Shown here: positions 1-8,116 of the stretch, piece by piece
Numbering within the stretch: position 1 is the stretch's first letter
Layout: each line of letters starts with the position of its first letter
Origin: Pedobacter segetis
GTDB lineage: Bacteria; Bacteroidota; Bacteroidia; Sphingobacteriales; Sphingobacteriaceae
Length of the DNA stretch: 64,000 bases
Assembly: GCF_016623585.1 (NCBI RefSeq)
Contig: NZ_JAEHFY010000005.1
Location: 62,001 to 126,000 of the forward strand
Direction: 5' to 3'
The notes under the pieces: model-generated
What the model saw: the letters and a program-made list of their open reading frames with translations, nothing else
Databases searched by the model: none
What the model was told of the DNA's origin: nothing
Translations under genes and position numbers: made by a program

Positions 1-116
1 CAGAGATCGGTAAAAGGGGCACATTGAACAACAATCTTGTTAAAGAGAATTTTTATAACTTTTCTATCGGGTTTACCATTAACGATAAGTGGTTCCAGAA
101 ATATAAATACGATTGA
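1..116 (+). CDS. C-terminal end of an upstream protein, probably outer-membrane beta-barrel (partial)
   Basis: An open frame enters from the left edge (first complete codon at base 3) and stops with TGA at 114-116. The 37 visible residues alternate polar and aromatic/hydrophobic residues and end in NFSIGFTINDKWFQKYKYD. This resembles the last beta-strands of an outer-membrane barrel, which is an inference from composition only. The stop lies 8 bases before the lptC start on the same strand, so the two genes are probably co-transcribed. The identity cannot be fixed from this fragment. Confidence 0.6.
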   Translation, partial: EIGKRGTLNNNLVKENFYNFSIGFTINDKWFQKYKYD

Positions 117-124
117 TCCATTTG

Positions 125-700
125 ATGAAACCTTCTCTAAAACTTTTGCCAATTTCGCTTCTGCTGATGATTTTTGCAGCCTGTGAGAATGATTTAAGCA
201 AAGTTAAGGAAATAGAACTCAAACAAAATAAAGGCGATGTAGAGGTAACAAAGGGGGCGCAGATCATCTATAGCGATTCTGCTTACGTAAAAGCAAAATT
301 GAATACCCCCATTCTTTATCACTATAAAACCGCCGCACCTTATTATGAGATGCCTAAGGGTATCGAGGTGCTTTTTTTCGATAAAAACCTTAAGCAAACC
401 ACAAAAGTTACCTCTAATTATGCCATACAGAGAGAAAACCAAAAGATTATAGAACTTAAAAAACACGTGGTGGCAACCAACGCAGAAGGTAGTACTTTTG
501 AGTCTGAAGAATTAATTTGGGACGAGAACACAAAAAAGTTTTATTCTAACTTACCGGTAACCATCACACTAAACAAAGGTTTGCCAACAGAAAAAGTAAT
601 TCATGGGCCTGCTTTTTGGGCAAATGAAGATTTTAGTTATTATGAAATTACCAAAGGCGCCGGGGTTTTCAATTTTAAAGGCGATGCCATTAATCAATAG
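125..700 (+). CDS. lptC: LPS export ABC transporter periplasmic protein LptC
   Basis: This is a 191-residue lipoprotein. The ATG at 125 is preferred over an upstream in-frame TTG at 113 because it gives a clean signal: a charged N-terminus, a hydrophobic stretch and a lipobox ending FAAC, with the lipidated Cys at residue 20. The body has the LptC/OstA-like beta-jellyroll pattern (repeated KxxVxxTNAEGSTF-type strands, SEELIWDE, KFYSNLPVTI). LptC relays lipopolysaccharide from the inner-membrane LptBFG transporter to LptA. Bacteroidetes versions are often annotated as lipoproteins rather than single-TM anchored proteins. The gene ends 3 bases before the convergent ABC transporter gene. Confidence 0.8.
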   Translation: MKPSLKLLPISLLLMIFAACENDLSKVKEIELKQNKGDVEVTKGAQIIYSDSAYVKAKLNTPILYHYKTAAPYYEMPKGIEVLFFDKNLKQTTKVTSNYAIQRENQKIIELKKHVVATNAEGSTFESEELIWDENTKKFYSNLPVTITLNKGLPTEKVIHGPAFWANEDFSYYEITKGAGVFNFKGDAINQ

Positions 701-703
701 CGA

Positions 704-2272
704 CTAATATTTTTCTAAATTTTCTTTTAGATCGCTAATATTTTTTATCCCGAGTTTTTCTACCTGCTTTCTCCTCATCATAATTGCATAGGTATTATTA
801 AAACCGATAGGTTTTAACCATTTAATGCGATAGTTTTTGTTAAACTCTTGTTGTACGTAATCATAAACTTTTTCTTTATCGCCCATTATACCAGCAAAAA
901 GCTTCGGCTTTTGAGGGAGTATTACCAATAAACCCGTACCCGTATATTCTGGATAAAAATCAATCTGTTTGTTGGTTAGCGCATCAAAGCAAATTTTAGT
1001 GCCACCTAAACCCGTTTTGGTTTCAACCTGCAAATCAGAATTACCCTCAATTAGCATTTTATACATTTGTGCCAAAATATACTGCTCACCAAATATTTTA
1101 GAGCCAATTTTAATTGTTGCCCCATTTCCGTTTCTTGGAGATTTGTATAATCCTTTCTCTATCAAAAATTCTTTGGCAACTTGTTCGGGCAATTGGTGCA
1201 AATAATCAACTTTATAATTCAAACTAGTCATGGTGCTATCATCAATTTTATTTGATAGAAGATTTAAGATCCTTTCTAAAGTTGGATTTTTATCCAACAC
1301 GTCTTGGTTAACTATTGGTGCGGCAAAATAAGGTGGAAAAATATTTTTATCGTCTTTTAAAGTAATTAAATCAAAAGCTTTTAACCGTCCATCGGTACTG
1401 TAACCACTAATTACATCCAGTTTCTTATCATAAGCAGCCTTGTACATTACCGCATCGCTAATCACAACCGTTCTTATTTTTAGACCATAAATTTTGCGCA
1501 AACCTATATCACCATCCTGCCTGCCCATAAATTCTGGGGTAAAACCCGCTAGCATTTTACCATCAAACGCAAGCGGTAAAAAATAAAAAGAAGAGCATAA
1601 AACAAAAAGAACGGGCAATAAAATTAAATGTGTTTTTAACTTTTTAAACCCGATACGTTGAACCTTAGATAATAAAAAATCGAAAGAAATAGCCAATAAT
1701 GCCGCTGGTATTGCACCGGCCAAGATCATATTGGTGTTATTTAAGGCAATGCCGCCAAAAATAAACTCGCCTAAACCGCCTGCAGCAATATAAGCCGCCA
1801 ATGTAGCCACACCTACATTTATTACGGTAGCGGTTCTTATTCCCGCCATGATCACAGGGAAAGCCAAAGGAAGTTCTACCTGCTTTAAAACTTGCCACTT
1901 ATTCATCCCCATTGCTTTGGCTGCCTCCAAAACCTCTGGCTCTATGTTTTTAATACCCGTATAAGTATTTCTGATGATTGGGAGCAAAGCATATAAAAAT
2001 AAGGCAACAATAGCTGGCTTTACGCCGATGCCTAAAATGGGGATCATCACGCCCAATAAAGCGATGCTTGGGATGGTTTGCAAGATGCCGGCAAAACCCA
2101 AAACCGAAGAAGCTAATTTCTGCCTTCTACTGATCCAAACGCCCAAAGGCAAGGCAATGATTATTGCAATGATCAAAGAGATGAAGGTAAGCCCAATATG
2201 AACCAAGGTTTGGTTCAAAAGCTTGTCTGATTCTTGACTGATAAATTGGAAAAAACTATTCTGTTGTTCCAT
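704..2272 (-). CDS. Glycine betaine/carnitine/choline-type ABC transporter, permease fused to substrate-binding domain
   Basis: The 522-residue protein has two parts. Residues 1-210 form an OpuA/ProW-type permease with about five membrane segments and an EAA loop (EAAKAMGMNKWQVLKQVELP). A further membrane segment near 215-235 leads into a substrate-binding domain of the OpuAC/QAT family at about 240-522. The binding domain is in an unusual order: the part normally C-terminal (FTPEFMGRQDG, STDGRL, FFPPYFAAP-like) comes first, and the part normally N-terminal (IKIGSKIFGEQYIL, GGTKICFDAL, PEYTGTGL, GFNNTYA) comes last, which suggests circular permutation. The likely role is uptake of compatible solutes or quaternary amines. 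The gene overlaps the upstream ATPase gene by 17 bases, so translation is probably coupled. Confidence 0.88.
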   Translation of the reverse strand: MEQQNSFFQFISQESDKLLNQTLVHIGLTFISLIIAIIIALPLGVWISRRQKLASSVLGFAGILQTIPSIALLGVMIPILGIGVKPAIVALFLYALLPIIRNTYTGIKNIEPEVLEAAKAMGMNKWQVLKQVELPLAFPVIMAGIRTATVINVGVATLAAYIAAGGLGEFIFGGIALNNTNMILAGAIPAALLAISFDFLLSKVQRIGFKKLKTHLILLPVLFVLCSSFYFLPLAFDGKMLAGFTPEFMGRQDGDIGLRKIYGLKIRTVVISDAVMYKAAYDKKLDVISGYSTDGRLKAFDLITLKDDKNIFPPYFAAPIVNQDVLDKNPTLERILNLLSNKIDDSTMTSLNYKVDYLHQLPEQVAKEFLIEKGLYKSPRNGNGATIKIGSKIFGEQYILAQMYKMLIEGNSDLQVETKTGLGGTKICFDALTNKQIDFYPEYTGTGLLVILPQKPKLFAGIMGDKEKVYDYVQQEFNKNYRIKWLKPIGFNNTYAIMMRRKQVEKLGIKNISDLKENLEKY

Positions 2273-3215
2273 TTTTAGTTGCTTTAAACTTTTCTATCGC
2301 TTCCATCAAACTACCATTGGTCGCTTTTTTAAGTTCCCCATTAATTTCTAGCCTGCAAAAAGGTTTTTCTGCTAGTATTTCTAAAATATCCCAAACAGAC
2401 TGATGATCTATCGAAATAGCATCGTCATATCTATCAGCAGAAGGCTCTAAAAAAGGACTTAAATTCTTAACCTCAATGGCTTTTAAAGAAAGTTGCAATT
2501 TCTGGCCCCTAAAAAAATCTTTTACCAACCCGTTTCGGGGCTTTTCTAATAGCTCTGTAGGTTTTCCGATTTGGATCATTTCTCCGTTGCTCATTAAACA
2601 AATTCTGTCTCCCAATTCAAATGCTTCTTGTATATCATGGGTAACCATTACTATTGCTTTGTTTTGAAGCTCGTCTAAAGTCAAAAATTCTTTCTTGATA
2701 CTTTCTTTGGTAATGGGATCTAATGCCCCAAAAGGTTCATCCATCAATAATATTGGAGGTTTAGCCATTAAGGCCCTTGCCAAGCCAACCCTTTGTTGCT
2801 GTCCACCGCTTAATTGGTTTGGATATTTATCTTTCAAATTTAATGGCAGATGAAGTTTATGGAGCATTTCCTCCATCCTGCTATCGGTTTTATCCTTTCC
2901 CCATCTTAATAGGTTAGGCACTATCGCAATGTTCTGCTCAATAGTGTAATGCGGCAATAAACCATGGTTTTGTAATACATAACCGATCCCTAGGCGTAGT
3001 TTTTCTTCGTTTATTTTTTTGATGTTTTCTCCATTGATAAAAATATCACCACTATCTGCCTTAATTAAACGATTGATCATTTTTAATGTGGTTGTTTTAC
3101 CGCAACCGCTTGTCCCTAGCAAAACCAGTGTTTCGTCTTTTAATACACTAAAACTTATATTTTTTACAGCGTTTGTTTTATCAAAAGATTTACTGATATT
3201 TTTTAATTCTATCAT
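2256..3215 (-). CDS. Glycine betaine/choline-type ABC transporter ATP-binding protein
   Basis: This is a 319-residue ABC ATPase. Walker A is GTSGCGKTT at residues 34-42, the signature LSGGQQ at 135-140, Walker B ILLMDEP at 155-161, and an H-loop VTHD follows. The OpuA/ProV-like relation is inferred from the neighbouring permease-binding protein, whose start lies inside the 3' end of this gene. The C-terminal 80 residues (about 240-319) look like a degenerate regulatory extension where OpuAA-type proteins carry CBS domains; no clear CBS motif is visible. The two genes form a complete importer. The substrate (glycine betaine, choline or carnitine) cannot be fixed from sequence. Confidence 0.88.
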   Translation of the reverse strand: MIELKNISKSFDKTNAVKNISFSVLKDETLVLLGTSGCGKTTTLKMINRLIKADSGDIFINGENIKKINEEKLRLGIGYVLQNHGLLPHYTIEQNIAIVPNLLRWGKDKTDSRMEEMLHKLHLPLNLKDKYPNQLSGGQQQRVGLARALMAKPPILLMDEPFGALDPITKESIKKEFLTLDELQNKAIVMVTHDIQEAFELGDRICLMSNGEMIQIGKPTELLEKPRNGLVKDFFRGQKLQLSLKAIEVKNLSPFLEPSADRYDDAISIDHQSVWDILEILAEKPFCRLEINGELKKATNGSLMEAIEKFKATKNGTTE

Positions 3216-3328
3216 AGAAATATTCCCATATCATGGTAATGATTGGTTACAGCAAGGTAAAGAATATTGGTTGGAATTTTTAAGGAGAAAATAGATTTGA
3301 TGATTTTAGCTTAGGAAATTAAATCTAA

Positions 3329-3448
3329 CAATTTTATGTATGTTTAATTACCAGTGATTTTATACTATTCTATGAATTAAATTCTCAAGATATAATTGTG
3401 CTTACCGTTTGGGATAAGCGCCAAAACCCAGAAAATTTAACTTTTTAA
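3329..3448 (+). pseudogene. C-terminal remnant of a RelE/ParE-family toxin
   Basis: A 39-codon open stretch without a start codon, preceded in frame by TAA at 3326, reads as the last third of a Bacteroidetes ParE/RelE toxin. It has VCLITSDFILFYEL, a short hydrophobic strand, then VWDKRQNPENL and a stop. The W/F-D-x-RQNP ending is typical of this toxin family. The N-terminal two thirds are not recognisable upstream in any frame. It sits alone between the ABC importer and rnc, with no antitoxin visible, so it is probably a decaying relic. Confidence 0.6.
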
Positions 3449-3452
3449 ATAA

Positions 3453-4181
3453 TTATATCCCCAACATTTCGCAGGTTTTCTCTGCGGCAATTTTTTCTGC
3501 ATTCTTTTTATTGTAATCAACGCCGCTTGCCATTGCTTCGCCATCAATCAAAACCTGTACGCTAAAAAGCTTTTCACTATCGCCTTCGGCATTATCTATG
3601 GGCTCAAAAGAAATATCTTTTGCATGCTTTTGGCACCACTCTATAAGTTTACTCTTGAAATTGGTTTCGGTAAGTTCTAAGTGATGGATATCTATATGCG
3701 GCTTTATGATTCTTTGGGTAAGAAATTCTTTGGTAAAGCCATATCCCTTATCCAGATATACCGCCCCAACCAAAGCCTCAAACGCATCGCCTAAAAGCGA
3801 GCTGTATTTGGCACTAACATTAATGGCTTTAACATCAAATTCTATCAGTTGATCAAAGCCTAGCTTTCTGCCTAACTGGTTCAGGTTTGCCCTCCTAACA
3901 ATTTTAGACCTCATTTCGGTTAAAAAACCTTCGTCTTTATAAGGATAAAGCTTAAAAAGTACTTCGGCAATTACAGAACCTAACACGGCATCTCCTAAAA
4001 ATTCTAACCTTTCATTATTGTTTTTAGAGCCGTTCTTTAAAGTTAAAGCAGAAGATTTATGCCTAAAAGCCATTTTGTACAAGGATAGATTACCAGGTAC
4101 AAAACCCAATATGTTTTTGAGTGCCTTCACGTATTTACGATCAGGAGATATATGGAGCTTATAGATCTTTGATAAAGGCAT
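3453..4181 (-). CDS. rnc: Ribonuclease III
   Basis: The 242-residue protein cuts double-stranded RNA, acting in rRNA and mRNA processing. The RNase III signature NERLEFLGDAVLG is at residues 56-68, and a second acidic metal-binding segment (SLLGDAFEALVGAVYLD) lies about 70 residues later. A double-stranded RNA-binding domain occupies about 165-240 and ends NAEKIAAEKTCEML. Length is near the usual 220-250. It lies downstream of fabF and acpP on the same strand, and acpP-fabF-rnc is a common bacterial order. The 171-base gap before it may hold its own promoter. Confidence 0.95.
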   Translation of the reverse strand: MPLSKIYKLHISPDRKYVKALKNILGFVPGNLSLYKMAFRHKSSALTLKNGSKNNNERLEFLGDAVLGSVIAEVLFKLYPYKDEGFLTEMRSKIVRRANLNQLGRKLGFDQLIEFDVKAINVSAKYSSLLGDAFEALVGAVYLDKGYGFTKEFLTQRIIKPHIDIHHLELTETNFKSKLIEWCQKHAKDISFEPIDNAEGDSEKLFSVQVLIDGEAMASGVDYNKKNAEKIAAEKTCEMLGI

Positions 4182-4352
4182 TATAGCAAAGCTTAAGGCT
4201 TAAAGCCGAAAGCAAAAAACTGAATTAAAAAATATAATATTCAATTTATAAAAATATTTATCAAACTGGCTTAAAAAAAGAGCCACTTAAGCAAATCAAC
4301 CAATTAAATATAAAATATTAAATATTAAAAAAAGAGGCTTATTGAGGATAAA

Positions 4353-5606
4353 CTATTCTTTGTATTTCTTAAAAATCACAGATGCGTTATGCCCGCCAAA
4401 CCCAAACGTATTTGAAAGAGCGGCATTTATTTCTCTTTTTTGAGCTTTATTAAAAGTAAAATTCAATTTTGCATCAAAAGAAGGATCATCCGTAAAATGG
4501 TTGATTGTTGGGGGAACAATTCCATTTTTTATAGCAAGTATGCAAGCAATGGATTCAATTGCACCTGCGGCACCCAATAAATGCCCCGTCATGGATTTTG
4601 TAGAGCTGATGTTCAGTTTATAAGCATCCTCGCCAAACAGCGCACCAATGGCCATGGTTTCGCTAATATCGCCCAAAGGCGTAGAAGTGCCATGTACATT
4701 GATATAATCTATATCTGCGGTGGTCATTTCTGCATCATCCAAGGCAGACTGCATTACCAGTTTAGCGCCTAACCCTTCTGGGTGAGGTGCGGTAATATGG
4801 TTTGCATCGGCACTCATGCCTCCGCCCACAATTTCTGCATAAATTTTTGCTCCACGGGCTTTTGCGTGTTCTAGCTCTTCCAAAATAATTGTACCTGCAC
4901 CCTCACCTGCAACAAAGCCATCCCTGTCTTTATCAAAAGGGCGGGAAGCTGTCTTAGGGTCGTCATTTCTGGTAGATAAGGCATGCATGGCATTAAAACC
5001 GCCAATCCCAGCTTCGTTTAATATCGCTTCTGAACCGCCAGAAACGATCATATCTGCTCTGCCCATTCTAATATAGGTAAAAGCGTCTATCAAAGCATTG
5101 GTAGATGATGCGCAGGCAGAAACGCAAGAAAAATTTGGCCCACGTAAACCATACTTCATAGAAATATGTCCCGGAGCAATGTCAATGATCATTTTTGGGA
5201 TAAAGAACGGATTGAGCCTTGGTGTTCCGTCTCCCTTGGCAAAACTCATGATCTCATCCAAAAATGTTTTTAGCCCGCCGATTCCAGCTCCCCAAATCAC
5301 ACCAATTCTATTGGTATTTAATTTAGTGAAATCTAAACCGGCATCTTTAACGGCTTCTTCGGTAGCAACCAAAGCGTATTGAACAAATGGGTCTAGTTTT
5401 CGAGCTTCTTTTTTATCCAAATAATCTTCGGCAACAAAGTCTTTAACCTCGCAGGCAAACTTAGTCTTGAATTTTTCTGTATCAAAACGTGTCATGGGAG
5501 CGGCTCCGCTTACCCCATTAATCAAACCGTTCCAATATTCTGGAACAGTTTTACCTATGGGAGTAAGCGCCCCTAATCCTGTAACAACAACTCTTTTAAG
5601 CTCCAT
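4353..5606 (-). CDS. fabF: 3-oxoacyl-[acyl-carrier-protein] synthase II (FabF)
   Basis: The 417-residue condensing enzyme of type II fatty-acid elongation joins malonyl-ACP to a growing acyl-ACP. The catalytic Cys is residue 165 in CVSACASSTN. The two active-site His lie in NVHGTSTPLGD and KSMTGHLLGAAGAIE. The N-terminus VVVTGLGALTPIG is the classical KAS II start. The gene begins 19 bases after acpP ends, so the carrier protein and its partner synthase are in one operon. Length is normal for the family and nothing looks damaged. Confidence 0.97.
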   Translation of the reverse strand: MELKRVVVTGLGALTPIGKTVPEYWNGLINGVSGAAPMTRFDTEKFKTKFACEVKDFVAEDYLDKKEARKLDPFVQYALVATEEAVKDAGLDFTKLNTNRIGVIWGAGIGGLKTFLDEIMSFAKGDGTPRLNPFFIPKMIIDIAPGHISMKYGLRGPNFSCVSACASSTNALIDAFTYIRMGRADMIVSGGSEAILNEAGIGGFNAMHALSTRNDDPKTASRPFDKDRDGFVAGEGAGTIILEELEHAKARGAKIYAEIVGGGMSADANHITAPHPEGLGAKLVMQSALDDAEMTTADIDYINVHGTSTPLGDISETMAIGALFGEDAYKLNISSTKSMTGHLLGAAGAIESIACILAIKNGIVPPTINHFTDDPSFDAKLNFTFNKAQKREINAALSNTFGFGGHNASVIFKKYKE

Positions 5607-5625
5607 TTATTCAATTAAGCAATAA

Positions 5626-5862
5626 TTACTTTACGTTTTTTTCCAAATATGAGATAGCTTGGCCAACAGTGCTGATGGTTTCTGCTTGATCATCTGGGAT
5701 AGCCACATTAAATTCTTTCTCAAATTCCATGATCAACTCAACGGTGTCTAACGAGTCAGCACCTAGATCGTTTGTGAAAGACGCTTCTGGTGTTACTTCA
5801 CCTTCGTCTACACCTAGTTTTTCAACGATAATTGCTTTTACTCTTGAAGCGATATCAGACAT
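5626..5862 (-). CDS. acpP: Acyl carrier protein
   Basis: This is a 78-residue acidic protein with the phosphopantetheine site DSL in [15 protein letters not shown]; the modified Ser is residue 37. It carries acyl chains through fatty-acid synthesis and supplies acyl groups for lipid A and phospholipids. It is the first gene of the acpP-fabF operon, with rnc following. A Bacteroidetes-type promoter can be read just upstream (CAAAGAAA at 5895-5902 and CAAA at 5922-5925 on the + strand, i.e. TTTG, 19 bases, TTTCTTTG on the coding strand). Confidence 0.97.
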   Translation of the reverse strand: MSDIASRVKAIIVEKLGVDEGEVTPEASFTNDLGADSLDTVELIMEFEKEFNVAIPDDQAETISTVGQAISYLEKNVK

Positions 5863-5894
5863 AATACTTATAATTAAGGGTTAAAAATTCTGTG

Positions 5895-5925
5895 CAAAGA
5901 AAAATAAATTCTATTAAATATCAAA
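5895..5925 (-). promoter_or_regulatory. Probable acpP-fabF promoter (Bacteroidetes sigma-A type)
   Basis: On the minus strand TTTG (5925-5922), a 19-base spacer and TTTCTTTG (5902-5895) match the Bacteroidetes pattern TTG / TAnnTTTG with one mismatch in the -7 box. Transcription would start near 5888, about 25 bases before the acpP ATG at 5862. Confidence 0.45.
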
Positions 5926-6007
5926 CCTTTTTGTTTTTGCTCTAATTTTGCAGCGTGTAACAAATGTTTTTAACTGGTTTTAATCACCGAAATTAAACTT
6001 TATTATC

Positions 6008-6424
6008 TTGATTAAAAAATTTTTAAAGCTAGAACTTGATTTCAATTTTATTTTATTGGCCATAACGTCTCAATTGAAGGATTACAGGCTATGTTACGCA
6101 ATCAATAAATATACCGAAACAGCGTTTAGAAAAGATGAAGACCTTACTTTAGCTTTTAAAAATGCTCCTGTAAAGTATTTTTCCAAATATTTATATTGCC
6201 CAGAAGGCACAGAATGTGAGTTTTATCTGATAGCAAACAAAGGGAATGAAGGATATTTGATCCCCGAGATGAAGGAAACCGATTATTTTATCTTAATAAA
6301 AGAATTTATTGATGAAGAAGACCTTGACTTATTGATTTCACGGTTAAGGTTAGTTAATGAGATACAGGTGGTTATAGATATTGACCCAAGTAAATTAAAA
6401 TCGAAGGAAAATTTGATTTTTTAA
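6008..6424 (+). CDS. IPExxxVDY family protein
   Basis: A 138-residue protein of unknown function. It is recognised by the family hallmark LIPEMKETDYF near residues 85-95, a variant of IPExxxVDY, and by the opening KLELDFNFILLAIT. The family is widespread in Bacteroidetes and usually sits close to acpP/fabF and pyk, as here. No ATG is available before the conserved N-terminus, so a TTG start at 6008 is used. A -7-like box TAATTTTG at 5943-5950 could drive it. It is probably a soluble cytoplasmic protein; no catalytic motif is visible. Confidence 0.75.
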   Translation: MIKKFLKLELDFNFILLAITSQLKDYRLCYAINKYTETAFRKDEDLTLAFKNAPVKYFSKYLYCPEGTECEFYLIANKGNEGYLIPEMKETDYFILIKEFIDEEDLDLLISRLRLVNEIQVVIDIDPSKLKSKENLIF

Positions 6425-6430
6425 ATGATA

Positions 6431-6462
6431 TTTGAGTTAGTGTTAAAAATACACTACTTTTG
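6431..6462 (+). promoter_or_regulatory. pyk promoter, Bacteroidetes consensus
   Basis: TTTG at 6431-6434, a 20-base spacer and TACTTTTG at 6455-6462 fit the TTTG / TAnnTTTG promoter exactly. The predicted start is near 6469, giving a leader of about 48 bases before the pyk ATG at 6517. Confidence 0.65.
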
Positions 6463-6516
6463 AAAGTTAAGAAACCGATTTTTCTTAAAAATATAGACCA
6501 AAAGCATTAAAAATAT

Positions 6517-7947
6517 ATGAAAATTATCCAAAAAAAGACCAAGATAGTGGCAACGCTTGGCCCAGCCTCGTCAAATAAAGATGTTTTATTATCCATGATC
6601 AAAGCGGGCGTGGATGTTTGCCGTTTAAATTTCTCTCATGGAAAAGTAGAAGACCACCAAAAAGTAATAGATACCATAAGAGAGATCAATAAAAAATATA
6701 AAACCAACGTTGGGATATTGGCAGATTTGCAGGGCCCTAAAATAAGGATCGGTTTGGTAAAAGACGGCGGCATCAATTTAATAAACGGGAACCAGATTAA
6801 GTTTACCACTAAAGAATGTATTGGCGATGACAACCAAATTTACATGACTTATGATACTTTCCCCCAAGATGTTAAAGCGGGCGAGATCATTCTTTTAGAT
6901 GATGGCAAATTGCAGCTAAAGGTTATTTCTACCGATAGAAAAGAGACCGTTATTTGTGAAGTAGTACATGGTGGTGTTTTAACCAGCCGTAAAGGCGTTA
7001 ATTTACCAAACACCAAGGTTTCTATCCCATCTTTAACAGAAGAAGATTTGAGCAATTTGGAGTTTGCTTTAGAAAACGATGTTGAATGGATAGGGCTTTC
7101 TTTTGTACGTACAGCAGAAGATATCATCGATTTAAAAAGGATCATCAGCAGAAGCGGAAGATCTGCTAGAGTTATCGCAAAGATAGAAAAACCAGAGGCC
7201 ATTGAAAACATTGATGCTATTATAGAAGTAACCGACGGTGTGATGGTTGCCCGTGGTGATTTGGGTGTTGAGATGCCTTTAGAAGAAGTGCCGGTTTTAC
7301 AAAAAATGATCGCAAAAAAGTGTAATATCGCTTCTAAACCAGTAATTGTGGCCACACAGATGCTAGAGAGTATGATCACTACGCCACGCCCAACAAGGGC
7401 AGAGGTAAATGATGTTGCCAACTCGGTTTTAGACGGTGCAGATGCCGTGATGCTTAGCGGAGAAACATCTGTTGGCGAGTTTCCACTGATAGTTATTGAA
7501 ACGATGAGCAAGATCGTTAAGCATGTTGAAGATACTTCTTACCCATACAACAAAGAGAAACAGTTAGATGAAACTTCTGCCACTTACATGGCAGATGCGG
7601 TTTGTAGTTCGGCAGTGTTTTTAGCAGAGAAAACCAATGCCGCGGGTATCGTTTCCATGACTTCCTCTGGTTACACCGCTTTCCAGATCTGTAGCCACAG
7701 ACCAAAAGCAGGTACTTATATCTTTACTTCTAACCATAATTTATTGAACACTTTAAGTTTATTATGGGGCGTTAAAGGTTTCTATTATGATAAATTTGAC
7801 AGTACCGATAAAACCATCAGCGAAGTAAATAAAGTTTTAAAAGCCGAAAAAATAGTAGAATCTGGCGATGTAGTGATCAATACCGCCGCCATCCCTATAG
7901 AGAAAAAAGGAAAAACGAATATGATTAAAGTGAGTGTGATCGAATAA
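6517..7947 (+). CDS. pyk: Pyruvate kinase
   Basis: The 476-residue glycolytic enzyme converts phosphoenolpyruvate and ADP to pyruvate and ATP. Visible are the N-terminal TKIVATLGPASS, the substrate-binding NFSHG segment, IGLSFVRTAED, the catalytic Lys region VIAKIEKPEAIENID, the metal-binding VMVARGDLGVEMP, and the ATQMLESM / PRPTRAEVNDVANSVLDG family signature. The C-terminal allosteric domain is complete. It is monocistronic, with its own consensus promoter at 6431-6462 and a strong hairpin terminator at 7973-8013. Confidence 0.97.
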   Translation: MKIIQKKTKIVATLGPASSNKDVLLSMIKAGVDVCRLNFSHGKVEDHQKVIDTIREINKKYKTNVGILADLQGPKIRIGLVKDGGINLINGNQIKFTTKECIGDDNQIYMTYDTFPQDVKAGEIILLDDGKLQLKVISTDRKETVICEVVHGGVLTSRKGVNLPNTKVSIPSLTEEDLSNLEFALENDVEWIGLSFVRTAEDIIDLKRIISRSGRSARVIAKIEKPEAIENIDAIIEVTDGVMVARGDLGVEMPLEEVPVLQKMIAKKCNIASKPVIVATQMLESMITTPRPTRAEVNDVANSVLDGADAVMLSGETSVGEFPLIVIETMSKIVKHVEDTSYPYNKEKQLDETSATYMADAVCSSAVFLAEKTNAAGIVSMTSSGYTAFQICSHRPKAGTYIFTSNHNLLNTLSLLWGVKGFYYDKFDSTDKTISEVNKVLKAEKIVESGDVVINTAAIPIEKKGKTNMIKVSVIE

Positions 7948-7972
7948 AGCGATAAGCGTAAAGCTGAATGCC

Positions 7973-8013
7973 AAAAAAGCGTCGTGAAAATTAATTTTCA
8001 CGACGCTTTTTTT
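7973..8013. terminator. Perfect palindromic bidirectional terminator
   Basis: A 20-base arm (7973-7992) is followed at once by its exact reverse complement (7993-8012). The outer ends are an A6 run and a T7 run. It folds into a hairpin with a GC-rich base (GCGTCGTG / CACGACGC) and a poly-U tail in either direction, serving pyk on the + strand and the degraded gene at 8117-8813 on the minus strand. Confidence 0.85.
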
Positions 8014-8116
8014 GTTGGTGAATAGTTTATTCTTAGCCATCTCTTTTGCATTTTATTACTTACAACAGACGCAATTATTGTATTCAGTTGTTAATAGAGG
8101 CTTTGTATTTCTTAAA

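Noticed and set aside
3222-3294. Short + strand tail reading YHGNDWLQQGKEYWLEFLRRK before the ParE remnant
   Set aside because: It looks coding-like but is in a different frame from the toxin remnant, has no start outside the antisense ATPase gene, and matches no family I recognise; too little to call.
6849-7511. Long open frame on the minus strand inside pyk
   Set aside because: It is the antisense shadow of a strongly conserved gene; Ser/Thr/Leu-rich translation without family motifs.
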